A stretch of 64,000 nucleotides of DNA from Alnus glutinosa (lineage: Eukaryota > Streptophyta > Magnoliopsida > Fagales > Betulaceae): the NCBI RefSeq assembly GCF_958979055.1, contig NC_084890.1:372001-436000 (forward strand), read 5' to 3'. Of this stretch, positions 12,174 to 24,104 are shown piece by piece. The notes under the pieces are model-generated. The model was not told the DNA's origin, made no database searches, and saw only the letters and a program-made list of their open reading frames with translations. Positions within the stretch are counted from its first letter, which is position 1. Each line of letters starts with the position of its first letter. Position numbers and translations under genes: made by a program.

Positions 12174-12534
12174 GGCTTATATATAATTATTATATATACA
12201 TCGATCAGTTTACTACTTCACAACATAATTCCTTCTTCTACTTAGCATCACAAGTTCTTCACAATTTGTGTTGCCGTACGTCGTTGTCGTCGTCGTGTCT
12301 GCTGTGATCCGGCCAGCCCCAACAAAGCGCTAGCTGTACGTGGTCGAACGCCCGACAATTGCAAGCTTTTGTTAAGAAACAAAGTCCAACTGCCCAACGC
12401 GGTACGTACGCTCAAGGTTGCTCTTCCTATCAATTTATTTAATTCCGAATAAAATACCATGTGTTTTCTTTACTCGTGAGTCGTGGCCTGTTTCTTAATT
12501 GTCTGGTTTTTCAATTTTTCTTTTTATTTTCCAG
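12174..12534 (+). promoter_or_regulatory. F-box B promoter, leader exon and 5'-UTR intron
   Basis: A TATA box lies at about 12175-12185 (GGCTTATATATAATT). A leader exon ends in CCCAACGCG at 12401. A GTACGTACG donor starts at 12402 and a TTTTATTTTCCAG acceptor ends at 12534. The sequence is almost identical to the D leader (59720-60066) and clearly related to those of A and C. Confidence 0.6.
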
Positions 12535-12679
12535 ACATAAAAACTTGAACTATATATTGATAGTTTTTCTTAAAAAAGAAAAAAAGAAAAAAGAAAGAAA
12601 AAAAATTGATTTGTGCTAATTAAATTGTGGTACTAGCTAGGACGTTTCTGCTGGCTTGGAGGAGGTTTTCAACCTTAAG

Positions 12680-14331
12680 ATGGAGTACAAAATCGACCGG
12701 ATATCCGAATTGCCGGACCCTATTCTAGATCACATTCTATCCTTCATTCCCATTAAACAAATACTTCAACTTAGTATTTTGTCCAAGAGATGGCAAAATG
12801 TCTGGACTTTGCTCACCATTCCAGAATTTGTGCAATACCAATTTACTAATAATTTGCGCAAGGTTACACCCGAGGAAATCCAGAGAAAGAAACAATGGTT
12901 CAAAAGTTTTGTGGAGAGATATTTACTAGGCCACTATAGGCAAAGACTAAGTATAAACAAGTTTAGGCTTAACATGATGTTGGATGATGAATCAGATTGT
13001 GCTCTTCTGAACCGTTGGATTGATTACCTTGTTGAATGCAATGTAAAAGAGTTGAATCTTCACGTATGGAAAGATCAAAAGATTTATGAGTTTCCTAAGA
13101 ATTGCTTTGAGTTGCCTGAGAGGGTTCTCGTAGCAAAATCAATAACTGAGCTGAAATTGTCCGGCTGGTGTAAGTTGAACTCATTTTACAATGATATTAA
13201 CTTACCCTCTTTGAAAAAGTTGGTTTTGGGTTCTTTTGTGGAAAATCAAGTTGTCCAAGCTCTTATTGATGGTTGTCGTAATTTAGAAGAGATGATACTT
13301 CAATGTTGTTATGGGTTGAAAAGTATACAGGTCTCGGGTCTTTCTAAACTCATGGCCATTGGGTTGCTACAAAATTCTCAACTTGAGAGTGTTGAGATCG
13401 AAGCATCAAATCTTGAATCTTTAGTTTTCAAGCTTACGAGACCATGCCAAATCAACTTAGGCCGGTGCGAAAATCTAAACAAGTTATTATTATATTCATG
13501 CAGCATTACTGACAAATGGTTGCATGACGTTCTTTCTAAACATCCACTCATTGAGTGCTTGTACTTACGAGGTTGCGATATGTTGAAAAGGATTAAGATT
13601 TCAAGTCATCGCATGAAGAGTTTGGCCTTTATTGATTGCTCCGAGTTGGTTGAAGTTGACATCGTTACTCCTAACTTACATAGGCTCGAGTATGATGGTG
13701 ATTTTATATCCTTTTCTTTGAATACTTCAAGTATATCAGAAGTTAGTCTCGCGTTTAGGGACTATGATTTTTCGGATGTTGAGAAGATTGAATTCCTTGC
13801 AAATTTAAGTCATCCGAAATTATTAAATTGGGAAATTTTCACTGCCGAGGTACGTATTCAAGCTTAGTTTATTTGATTATTTTTATTTGTTTCCTGGTCT
13901 ATGTGACTTTCTACACCAATTATTAGCACATATATTATAAATCGCTAACACGTGTTTTATTGTTTACTTTGTGAAGAATGTGATTAGTATTGCCAAAGAA
14001 TCAAGAGAAAACCTACCGTCCCCGTTATATAGTGTTAAGCAATTGAAGCTGAAAGCATATTCTCTATCTACAAGACAAATCCACGAACTTGTGGATACCC
14101 TACTGTGGATTTGTCCTCTTCTAGAAATTCTCTTTATAGAATGGCAGTATGAGGAGGCAATTGACAATATATCGTTCGCATTTACAAAAAAAAAGGGAGA
14201 CAATATATCATTCAAGGTATTGCATATGTTCATTTCTTATAATTTAAATACTTGCTCTTAATACCCTTTATTTTTTGTATTTGTTAGTTATGCTTCAAGC
14301 AAAAATGCTAAAGTAAATAGTCATTCTCTGT

Positions 14332-14362
<31 letters not shown>

Positions 14363-15734
14363 GACTAAATGGTGTCGGCTTTGGTGTAGTGGTTTCTCTC
14401 GCTGTTAATGATCTTTTAGAAAACATTTTGGGTATATATATTAATGGTCTGGGAATTTCATTAATACACTCTCAAAATCGATAGGCTTAGAGTACCAGCA
14501 AACTTGTTTTCGTAACCAGTGGAGTCCTCCTAACCTTCTTCTTTCTTTACATGTAGGGATAATGCATATGCTTTTTTAGGTGCTAAATGAGATCTCCACT
14601 TGGGGTTTCTCCTTGTTAGACGTGGCCTCTTATAAGTTTTTACCCAACGAGGAAAGTAGTTTATAGGAAAAAGTCCCTCAATTAAAATAATACCCTTCAT
14701 AAAGTTAAAAAAATTATCAAATTGATTAAAATAAAAAAGACAAAAACAATTATTTTAATATAAAATAAATAGAGTAGAGGTATAGGGCACACTTTGATCA
14801 CACTATTGACGAATTATTATGCGTACGTGGCACAAGGTGTGGTGACATGAAAGTGTTTGAGAAGCTTTTATAATTCATCTCACCACACAGTGCCACGTAT
14901 GCATAAAAAATCTGACAATAGTGTGATCAAAGTGTGCCTTATTACACTACTCAAATAATAAAAAAGAAAATTGTTTTTTAGTTTGTTAACTTTTTTTTTT
15001 TTTTAATTTCTAAAAACTGAAAAATAAAGATAAATTTTTTTTTAAAAAAAAAATATCTAAATTAGAAATTAAAAACCAACACTATATTTTAGTTTTTAGT
15101 TTTTTTTTTTTTAATTTGAAAGTTAATTTTATTTTTTAAAACAATTAATTTTTTTTTCCATTTTTTTTTTTAATATTTAGTTTATGAGTGTAATTTCGTA
15201 ACCATGTCGAATTCATCATTTTTACAGTTCGGTCAATTTTTGGTACAATAATTCTAGTACTTTAGTGATAATTATTTGACATTTTTTGGTTCATTTGTGG
15301 CACTAGCATTAGATGCTAAAAGTTAACAATGGCGGTATTGCAATATTATTGCATTAACTGAACTTTTCCTAACTAAAATTTATTGTCATTATTATCGTGT
15401 TTTCACATTTTTAAATTCAATTTCAATAGCTTCTTTCTTCTGGGCTGCCCAAATTAAAGTTGATTGATGCGAACTTTTTGTCATTTCTAATAATGGTCCT
15501 AACTGTGTTCTCATATTTCAGTTCTCATACGAAAATCCTATGGACAATTTAGAAGATCCAAGTTGTTGCAAACTTATTCCAATTCTCTGTTGGCGTCATT
15601 GCCTAAAGACTATCAAGATTGAAAATTCAAAAGGATCTATAGAAGAAGATACTCTAAAGAAGTATTTTTTCGATAATGCAGAAATATTAGAGAGCTTCCA
15701 TTATTTGAAAGGATCTGCATCGCTTAAAGCCTGA
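12680..15734 (+). CDS. F-box/LRR/FBD-like protein, copy B (intact)
   Basis: Three exons at 12680-13849, 13977-14216 and 15522-15734 join in phase 0 to give 540 residues with no break. Residues about 4-45 are the F-box (DRISELPDPILDHILSFIP then LSILSKRWQNVWT), which in this family binds the SKP1/ASK subunit of SCF E3 ligases. Residues about 110-390 are irregular plant LRRs with recurring LKL and NLE(S/E) motifs (LPSLKKLVL, CRNLEEMIL, ASNLESLVF), the expected substrate-binding part. The last 150 residues are FBD-like, with WICPLLEILFIE in exon 2 and CWRHCLKTIKIE plus LKKYFFDNAEILESF in exon 3. The start is the first ATG after the conserved leader; a frame-open TTG at 12656 is not needed. Copy D differs at about 21 of the 390 exon-1 residues by hand count. 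The substrate is unknown. Confidence 0.9.
14781..14943. mobile_element. Hairpin MITE in intron 2 of F-box B
   Basis: The inverted ends are GGCACACTTTGATCACACT and AGTGTGATCAAAGTGTGCC, with inner arms around GTGGCACAAGGTGTGGTGA and CACCACACAGTGCCAC. The same element sits at the same intron position in copy D (62413-62580), so it inserted before the B/D duplication. Copies A and C lack it. Confidence 0.7.
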
Positions 15735-16320
15735 TGAGATCAAGAACCGTAGAGAATGTTCAACTTGTGTCTAACCTTAGTGAATTTTTTTTTTGAATGT
15801 TTTGGGTATGCAACTATATTGATAGATTATCACTAAAGTTTTAAAGCAGTATTGCTCCATAAAGCAATTTTCAAATTCTTCCATCATTATTTACTTCAAT
15901 GACTGAAATTATACTTTAGCTTTTCTAACCATCAGAACCTATGCAAAGTACAGTTTTTTTTTTTTTTTTTTAGTTAGAGCATTCTTAATTATGCATTTCT
16001 CTTTTTTAACTAGAATAACTAAGTAAAATCATAAAAAAGCCTTCCATCCCATTATCTATTAAAAATGCAGAACCCCTCGTAAGGGGCAATAGATATTACC
16101 CTCCACCACCCACTCATTAAACATTTTGGGCAAACCAGAAACAAGTTATGCGCAAATGAGTACAATTTTTTTTTTTTTTTTTTTTTTTGGTTAGAGCATT
16201 CTAAATGAAATGTGCATCTTTCACATTTAACTAAAATAGCTAAGCAAAATAATTAAAAAGCCTTCCATCCCATTATCTACTAAAAATGCAAAATAAATTT
16301 GTCTTGAATTTGTAAATAGT
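15735..16320. repeat. B 3' flank with two adjacent GAGCATTCT-type MITE copies
   Basis: After poly-T runs at about 15955 and 16168, two similar stretches begin GTTAGAGCATTCT. They continue through TTAACTARAATARCTAAG and end in GCCTTCCATCCCATTATCTA. The same arrangement follows copy D (63690-64000), so this flank was part of the duplication. No coding sequence is seen. Confidence 0.5.
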
Positions 16321-16599
16321 GTAATTTCACATGGGAAATTATGATCAAATCTAAATCTCAACAGAAATTATGATCAAATCCACTTCACGCCTTATGTGCT
16401 TCCTCATTTTCAACAAATTTAAATAACAACATCCAAAAATAACAATATCCAAAAATAATTCACAAATAAAATCAAAGCGTTCCAAAATAACTTAGTCATT
16501 CTCATTCGTTTCATTCATATCAATTTGATTTTTTATACCGCTTCAACTTTTTGCCTGTCCTATGCCGTATGGCTCGTATGGGCTTGAAATTCACAGTCT

Positions 16600-17340
16600 C
16601 AATTAGGACAAATACTAGATTCGTTTCATTTGAAATTGAGACTAATCGTTTTATGGTCATTGTTTAGTATTGTATTTAACGATATAAATTATGCTACATC
16701 ATTAAATTTTTTGTATAGCATGCCAACATATTAATCACATTAAATTATATAGATACAACAATATTAAATCTTAACCACTTGCACTTTTTATTAAGCATTT
16801 TAGATTAAAATGCTGTAGGAGATTCTCAGAGTGTGGGATTTGCCCAACTCATTCCACTGCAGTTAGAAAAGCCATTGTCTATAATTTCAATCATTAAAGT
16901 AAAATGATTGAACAATTTGAAAATACTGCTCTAAAACTTTAGCGATAATCTATCAATATAGTTGCATACCCCAAACATTCCAAAAAATTTCACTAAAGTT
17001 ACACGCCCAAACATCCCAAACGTGCATTCACAGAATTGTATGAATTGAGATTTTGTTTATAATCCGATAATCAATATTACAAAAACTGCTAAAAATACAA
17101 CTACAAAGTTTTTTGGCTAATCCAATAATTAATGCAACAAAAATTACATGTGCGGATAATGGTTTTATTAACCGCATACACATGTGCGGATAGCGGGCGG
17201 TTGCAGACACTTAACATCTGCATGCATGTACACCCCTAATCGATAGTTCTACTGCCACGGACATATTACACTATCCATCCCCTAAAATTAATTTCAAATC
17301 ATTTGAACTAACTTGAAATTAAGAACATAATAATTTAGAA
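16600..17340 (-). repeat. Inverted copy of the F-box 3'-flank block
   Basis: Read on the minus strand, 17340 to 16850 matches the flank after copy A (10590-11110). The stretch 16620-16810 continues the match with the flank after copy C (about 37210-37400). This suggests a fifth, inverted family copy once lay here, or that an inverted duplication moved only the flank. The ORF on the minus strand at 17028-17210 is part of the repeat. Confidence 0.6.
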
Positions 17341-17342
17341 TC

Positions 17343-17665
17343 ATTTTGGAAGGTGATTTTTTGTCTATTTTCCATCATTTTAGTACCCAGTTGGAGACGG
17401 AGGATGTATTGGAGCTGATGGCTGTTATGGCTCATAAATTACGGATTAGGAGGAATAGTGTGATTTTCGGTGGTCAAGTTATGCCCTCAACATGTTTGGT
17501 GAATTGTGCGAAAGAAACTCTCCTTGAGTTTCAGCAAGCTAGCTCTTCTCTAAAGCCTCTTTAGAGTGCTGGTACACGAGTGCAACAGAGGTGGGCATGC
17601 CCACATGTGGGGTGGATTAAAATGAACTGGGACGCCGCTACTGATTCCAATTCTAACACTATGGG
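17343..17665 (+). mobile_element. L1-type LINE remnant, end of ORF2 (RNase H-like region)
   Basis: The frame reads through RIRRNSVIFGG, LLEFQQA and, after one in-frame stop (TAG at 17562-17564), RWACPHVGWIKMNWDAA. The last motif is the start of the RNase H domain found at the C-terminus of many plant L1-like ORF2 proteins and their relatives. Only this short segment remains, with no poly-A tail or target duplication that I can see. Confidence 0.6.
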
Positions 17666-17669
17666 GTTA

Positions 17670-18110
17670 TATAGTGACAAACAAATATGTGTTTGAAAAT
17701 ATTCTATATTTCTTGATGATCAATACAATCGACATTGCAAACTATTTTCAAAGATTACAAACTATTTTCAGGTATTGCCCACGCTTTGGCTTAGGTGCTC
17801 TAAAAAACCTACAATAATTATATTGTAATTTTTTAAAGGTCCATATTTAATTGGAATTGCTTTAAGTATTGTAATTTTTTTACAACATTAAAGCCAAATT
17901 CTGTCCGACCCTGACGGATTGCACTTGACAAAAGAGGCAATAAAATATTAAGAAAAACTAAAACTAAAACATATGATATTCATGTATCCCACTCTCTCTC
18001 CTACCCACTTTTCATTATAAAAGTGTGAATAATAATGCATATATAACATGATTATTAAAGATAAAAGAAATACTGATGATACTACTAACATTGAATATAA
18101 AAAAAAATGC
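17670..18110. other. Intergenic DNA
   Basis: No gene or clear repeat is seen. The right edge merges with the 5' flank of the CXXC pseudogene, which resembles the flank of the gene at 40.2 kb. Confidence 0.35.
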
Positions 18111-18117
18111 AATGAAA

Positions 18118-18768
18118 CTTGCCTATAAATACTATGTCTCCCTCCTCCATCACTTATACAACCGACTCCCTTACTCACTCCTTTATACAACCAATTAACT
18201 CACTTTCCATTTAGGAAAATGAAAACATTCGTTGAGTTGAGCTTTGTTTTCAGTCAACTCTATTTTTCTCACATATTCCATATCTGCATTGATTTCTAAA
18301 AATAGAGTTGACTAAAACAGAGCTCAACTCTTACAATTCAGGGTTTATGTTTTTTCAATTTATTTTTTTACTTATTTATTTAGATTGTATTTTTTGAATT
18401 TTAGTGCCAAACATGCCATATCGATCAGAAGTGCAAAATCAAACGTTCAAAGACTACTATGCGAGGAGAATTTACTGAAGAACATCTTGATCTTGGAAAT
18501 TCTGTGGACATGATGGAAATAGAATGTTTTGGCTCAGAACCAATAGATTTTGTGTTTGGCAATGGCTGGAAAGAAACAGCGGTATAAACTGTAATTATTT
18601 TATTTCTCTTTCTTGTAAGTAAAAGTTTCAAAATTTTAAAGAATTTATGTATATAATTTATTTTGTTTGGCATGTTTTTCTCAGAGTAATGGCAATGTTT
18701 TTGAAGATGTTGATCTCTCCTGACCATGGATTCACAACTTCAATGGCCATGCTGCCGTTGTCTAAAAC
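18118..18768 (+). pseudogene. CXXC zinc-binding (DUF866-like) pseudogene with foldback rearrangement
   Basis: The promoter (CCTATAAATAC, about 18121-18131) and leader match those of the gene at 40206. After the ATG at about 18219, exon 1 is scrambled. An inverted piece (about 18230-18297) is followed by a second, direct piece, so 18231-18333 can fold on itself. The exon with the first CXXC pair is missing. The exon with CQTCHIDQK and the DUF866 signature EIECFGSEPIDFVFGNGWK is open from about 18403 to 18581. The last exon has TGA where the intact copy has a Gln codon (CTCTCC then TGA, about 18719-18721). A further inverted scrap of the CQTC exon lies at about 18776-18822. It is a relative of the 40.2-kb gene that cannot encode the full protein. 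Confidence 0.75.
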
Positions 18769-18775
18769 TTAACTT

Positions 18776-19020
18776 TGGCGCCAAAACATTTTATTTCTAT
18801 CATGTCCACAGAATTTTCAAGCCCTGAAGAATCATCAAAAAAAGGAAAAGAAATACCAGAGTTATCCTTCAAGCTTGATGGCAAGCAATATTTTATTCTT
18901 GCATTGCTAATTAATCTATTTGCTAATCAATTGCTGATCTCTTTTGGCAGTAATCATGAGCTCTTAGAGATGAAGTCTGATGATCTATGTGCATATAATA
19001 CATTACAAAGTCAATAAGAA
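18776..19020 (+). other. Downstream block shared with the CXXC gene locus
   Basis: After the inverted exon scrap, the sequence GAAGAATCATCAA through GAGTTATCCTTCAAGCTT and on to GATGATCTATGTGCATAT is also found, diverged, at about 41535-41730 downstream of the intact gene. It is open for about 80 codons here but not in the same form in the other copy. It is therefore either a 3' UTR or a lost exon of the ancestral gene. I do not recognise a domain. Confidence 0.4.
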
Positions 19021-20400
19021 AGCGTGTACAGGAAGAGAGAACTGATTAATTTGGTCTGAAAATTCTGTAACTCGGTATACGTGGTGTGTTTTAAGTTATT
19101 CAGAAATATGAGCTTCTAAAAGAAGTCTTTAAAAGATGTAACAAATGTAATTCTAATCGTCACTTTTTCTTCATTCAACTAGTCGAATGTCATGGCGGTT
19201 TGATGAACACTGTTATTGTATGATATAATTTGCTACAAAGTTGAATTTTTATTAAGATTAATGTTGAGGCCCAACCATTGTGTGACAGGTTGAATCACAC
19301 TAATGCTATGTTGTTACAATATGGCGGATTTCATACTTAATTCAAAATTATAATCAAAGCTTCCAAACATGGAGAAAAGTAACAAGTTGCTTGTCATTAA
19401 CATTCAACTCGGCCGGTTATTGAGAAATGGAATCAACTCTGATAGATGTAACTTCAATTGCGAAGAATCACTCAAATGAAACCTCATGGGAAATGCATAT
19501 GTATAGCTGATTAGTTACCAGGGTGAGAAATTCGAACTGAATATAGCTGAATAGGCCATTCTTCTTCCACCATTATTAAAGAGTGTTCTCTCAAACTGAA
19601 TATTCAAATAAATTGTTGCTTTTGTTTTGCTCATGGAGATATGGTATTGGTGCATGTAAATCAACTTCATATTGATTAAAAAGTTGTGTTATTGTCATTC
19701 AAATTAAATGATTAAACCTTCATAGTTTGTGTGTGTCCTAAAACCTAAAATTTAGGACATGAGATGTTTGTGGCATCCGCCACTTCACTTTTCAGATCGT
19801 TGAGGAGGCCTGCACCAATCTATTTAATACCTCTATATTTTGTCAGAATGCTTTAAGAAATTATATTCCAAAATGCTGGGTAGTGTTCACAAACGTTCAA
19901 TCTCATGCTTTATAAGTATGTTGTGTTGACTAAATCACACTTCAGGGGATGGGGGTGATGAAGCAGCCAAATGGCTCTCCGCTCTTCAATGGTGTTTTTC
20001 TGGTAGTACTGTGGAAATAAGATGGGTTAGCCATCTCTGTCTCTATCCACTATGAAATGGAAAGATTGTATTTAGTTTTTTCAAAACAAACTAGTGTGTC
20101 AAGTGAGATGTGATCAAAAGATGATGCAATTGAATATATGAATATAAATACAAAAGCTTTCTAAACTAACTTTATCTTGTTGAAGCTTTGGTTAGGTGGT
20201 TGGGTCGGCTGAGTAAATTTATTTTCCCTTCTTTCATTATCCCCTTCTTGTTTCCTCATGTACCATAAGAGCATTTTTTTTTTTTTTTTTTTTTTGAGAA
20301 AACCATAAGAGCATGTTGATCCGGAATGTGAAATGCTAGCCACGACCTCTTAATTTAACAATAAATAGTAAAGTTTAGTGTAATTAGCATTTTAACAAAG
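19021..20400. other. Intergenic DNA
   Basis: No open frame with similarity, no RNA gene and no clear repeat is seen, apart from a T run at 20275-20295. Confidence 0.4.
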
Positions 20401-20407
20401 TTCAATG

Positions 20408-20674
20408 AGCTGGTTTGGCAAATAGTCATAATTGTGAGATATTTGTTTGAATACTAATAAAAAGTGATTGATATGATATAAAGTATAAAAGAGTTTAAAA
20501 TTATTTTATAGAAAAGTAAAAAAAATTTGTTCTATAATAAATTTTTTTATTTAAATAATAATAAAAAATTATTGATATGATATAAAATATATATATATAT
20601 TTTAATTTGATCTTTTTTAAATAAGTGAAAAAAATAGAGGTGATGTGAGTGTGGTTTGCCAAACACCCTCGGTG
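20408..20674. mobile_element. Small MITE with TTTGGCAAA-type ends, copy 1
   Basis: The ends GCTGGTTTGGCAAATAG and GTGGTTTGCCAAACACCC are inverted relative to each other. The interior carries GTGATTGATATGATATAAA and TTTTATAGAAAAG tracts. A second copy with the same order lies at 58726-58982 inside retroposon R3. Confidence 0.55.
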
Positions 20675-20699
20675 TAATTCATTGACCTCTTAATTTAAA

Positions 20700-20936
20700 G
20701 GGTTAAGTACTCATTTAGTCCTTGAGTTTTGAAAACTTTATTTTTTAGTCCCTGAGTTTTAATTTGCATCACAGATGATACCTCAGTTTTGGGAAATGAC
20801 CGAATAAGTACCTCGGTTAACTTCTCCGTCCAAAAACTAACGGGCCGTCATGTGTCAACCTCAGAGATTGACACGTGGCACTATATAAAAAAATTAAAAA
20901 TATTTAAAAATGAATTAAAAAATAATAATATTAAAA

Positions 20937-20967
<31 letters not shown>

Positions 20968-21453
20968 CAAGGGGTGGCTGAGCCACTCCCTAGCCGGTCT
21001 GGGGTGGCTGAACCACCCCGCCACCCCCTAGGGCCAAAACTAATCTTGAATTTTTTTTTTTTTTTTTTATTTGTCAAGGGGTGGTGGAATCATCCCGGGG
21101 GGTGGTTCGGGCCACCCCGAACCGGCCAAGGAGGTGGCTGGCCACCCCCATGGTTGCCAAGGGGGGTGGCAGCCACCCCTTGTTTTTTTTTTTTTTTTTT
21201 TTCAATTTTTTTAATATTATTATTTTTTAATTCATTTTTAAAAATTTTTAATTTTTAATTTTTTTTATATAGTGTCACGTGTCAACCTCTGAGGTTGATA
21301 TGTGGCAGTCCGTTAGCTTTTGGACGGAGAAGTTAACCGATGTACTTATTCGGTCATTTCTCAAAACTGAGGTATTATCTGTAATGTAAATTGAAACTCA
21401 GAGACTAAAAAATAAAGTTTTCAAAATTCAGAAACTAAAAAGATGTTTAATCC
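20700..21453. mobile_element. Mutator-like foldback MITE (754 bp) with 9-bp target duplication
   Basis: The element runs from GGGTTAAGTACTC to GATGTTTAATCC and is flanked on both sides by TAATTTAAA (20691-20699 and 21454-21462). A perfect 9-bp target duplication is characteristic of Mutator-like elements. Arms of about 240 bases are inverted copies, with shared tracts TTTTAGTCCCTGAGTTT, ATTCGGTCATTT and GTTAACTTCTCCGTCCAAAA. The GC-rich centre repeats GGGGTGGCTGRACCACCCC-like palindromes between A and T runs. It has no transposase, so it depends on one elsewhere. The ORFs at 20789-21258 are by-products of the palindrome. A partial relative is at 57365-57735. Confidence 0.85.
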
Positions 21454-21462
21454 TAATTTAAA

Positions 21463-22637
21463 TATCAAAAAGTAGTTAATTATCACATAAATATTGCCAA
21501 AAGGGCCCATTAAGACCACCGACTACTTATTATTATTATTATTTTTTTTTTTTTTTTTAGCATAACTACTAATTATTCTTGGTTGAACTAGCGGTGACTA
21601 ATTTTCATATTACACAAATTTATAATTATTATTATCCCATGTTACATCATAACATGCGTTTGATTTCATGTGTTTTATATCGGCACAAATTGTAAAATGT
21701 TGTTGTGCAAGATGTTTTTTCTATAATTTAATATTTTAATTAAATCCAACGGGTTATAAAAAAAGGCACCCTTGTCAAGGCACTGCCAGTCCATGTGCTG
21801 AGCTTCCACCAGCAAGCACGCTCGGCTTGTTGTACGTAAAATGGAACTCCATCTCATCACGCACCTCATTTTCTTTTTTCCTCTTCCAGCCTCTGTTCAT
21901 CTTCAACCCAGACTCATATCAGTTTTCAACTGAGGTAATCGAGGCACTGCCAGAAGCACTCTAAAAGAGAAATTCCAGCCATCCATGATCCAATCGTTAC
22001 AACTTACCTGAGAACAATAAATAAAAGGTGACATGATGGAACTTCTATTTATTGTATTTCTCTAGTCTCATCGATCAACACCGGTCGTTTTCTTTCACGA
22101 GACCCAATCGGACCCCACGCTAGCTTTTAGAGAGAGAAAGGGAGGGAGGGAGGGGGTTGAAAAGACACCGCGAGAGTTCAAAAAAATAAAAAATAAATAA
22201 ACCACAATAAATGATCAATAAGCACGTTGAACAAGACTGGCTTGCTGTCTTTCACTAGACCCAACCCCAAGCTATATAATGATGTTTACAGTTTTTTATA
22301 TAACTTTAATAATTTTTTTAAAAAAAATAATTATAAAATATGTAAAACTCATATCTAAAATATTAAAATTATTAAAATTATACAAAAATTGAAAACGTAT
22401 TGATTCTCGACCATTCCAATTCAACTTGCATCAGTCCAATTCAAGTTGCACCGACTAGTCTCGGGTTGACAAGTCCAACTGAGACCTGACCCGCTTACAT
22501 GATGCAGTTGAGCATTGAAAACAAAAAAAAATCAACACCATTTTTTTAAATCTTTATTTCTAATTTTTTTCTTTTTCTTTTTCTTTTTATTTATCTAGTA
22601 CCGGTAGCAGTGAGCTTCTATTAAGTGATACGTAATT
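21463..22637. other. Intergenic DNA
   Basis: T-rich runs (about 21530-21560) and a GGGA/GGAG purine tract (about 22128-22160) are present. I find no coding frame with similarity. CACTGCCAG occurs twice (about 21780 and 21945), but no larger repeat is evident. Confidence 0.35.
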
Positions 22638-22639
22638 TA

Positions 22640-23168
22640 TAATTGTTGATGCAGTTTTCAGCGTGGGAACGTGTTGCTTAATGATTCACTTGATGATTCA
22701 TCTTGTTCTTCATGACCTGCAAAATAACAAATAACTGCGTCGGGGGTGTCGACGATCCCCCTCCGATGCTTGAATCAGAGAATATTGATTATGATTTTAA
22801 AGAGATACTGTGCTTAAAAAAATTGAGTCTATTTTGTACTTGGAGTAGCAGCGTATTTATAAGCATATAGTTCTCAACCGCATTGTTCCACCTTCATGTC
22901 ATGGTTGAGTGGGTCCTTTAGTGGGATGAGATAGAGATTGAGTGGGAGAGTGGGAAAGTGGGAGAGTGGGAGAGTGGGGGACACTTACTCTTCTTAGGTT
23001 ACTTGAATCATGTATCTTATCCTATGTGTTCCAAATGTAGCCTTCAATGTGTTATAGGATTCTGTTAAACCCTAGTGACTGAACGGGTTAAGTTGGGCCA
23101 GTAAGATCAACTGGGCCCTGGTTCGGGTATAGGCCCATTTGCCTATGGGATGATAATTTCCCTAACAA
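22640..23168. other. Possible old LTR-type fossil or other repeat remnant
   Basis: The stretch starts TGTTGATGCAG and ends TTTCCCTAACA. It contains CGTCGGGGGTGTCGACGATC and a later GGTTCGGGTATAGGCCCA tract, in a style often seen in plant LTRs. The flanking five bases agree only partly, and no internal region is present. A minisatellite of GGGAGAGT units lies at about 22940-22980. This is a weak call and could be ordinary intergenic DNA. Confidence 0.25.
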
Positions 23169-23239
23169 CAATCACCAAGAATAATGGACCCAGCCCGTGT
23201 CCTCACATTTTTTACCAGTCTATTTAATATTCAAACAGA

Positions 23240-23600
23240 CAATGTTATTTTTAAAAATATAGTTTGTGTTTGATAAAATTTCTTGAAAAGTGTAGTTTAT
23301 GTCAATTGATTGCTTAAGGTATTTTTAGGCTTATGATTTTAAATAATGCTATATAAAAAAATAATAATTTAAAAGTAAATAATTAAAAAATGTGATTTTT
23401 AAAAATGTAGTTAAATGTTGAGGAAAATTATAATTTGACCTATAAAATTATAATTTACGTTTTAAAATTATACATTTTTAAAAAAGCACATATTATACAC
23501 AATATAAAATTGCAAAATTGTAATTTTCTAAAACTATAATTCTAAACAATTCATTAAATGTGATTTTTTTTTATATTGAAAATCACATTTTTTATATGCA
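23240..23600. repeat. Decayed short TIR-element sequence
   Basis: Tracts such as TAGTTTGTGTTTGATAAAAT, AAAATTATAATTTGACC and AACAATTCATTAAATGTGATT resemble the element at 5590-5925. No intact ends are visible. Confidence 0.35.
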
Positions 23601-23875
23601 ATAGTCAGTAGGGATGTAAATAAACTAGTCCATTTGACAACCCGCTCGGTTTAGTCCGATCTGAACTCGAGCTCGATACTGTAGAAACTCGATCGTTACT
23701 GTAAAAATCCGTTCGATTAGTAAGTGATACATACCCAACTCGCTCGACAAATCTCAATAGAGGCTCGTGAGCTCAGCTCGTTTAAAGCTCGATCGAATCG
23801 CTCGTTCAGCTCGTTAGTCCGACTTATTAGCTCGTTCATATCTTACATATATATTAGTAAAAATAGTAAAAATAG

Positions 23876-23917
<42 letters not shown>

Positions 23918-24104
23918 TTACATATTAATTATAATACTTTGATAACAATATTTAGTATGTTAAATTAACATATTAAGTTATTAATAGTTAGTATATAACA
24001 ATATTAAATAGTTAGCATATAAGTATATATATATAAATACATATATCACATTAGACATGATTAACAATAGCTATATATTATACTTAGGGTGGGCAATTCG
24101 TGCA

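Noticed and set aside
12656-12679. Upstream TTG start for F-box copies A, B and D
   Set aside because: The frame is open to a TTG eight codons upstream in each copy, but a plant gene would normally use the ATG directly before the F-box; the upstream codons are likely leader.
20789-21258. Overlapping ORFs rich in Trp, Gly and Pro
   Set aside because: They are read through the palindromic centre of the 754-bp MITE. Similar by-products occur at 57486-57802.
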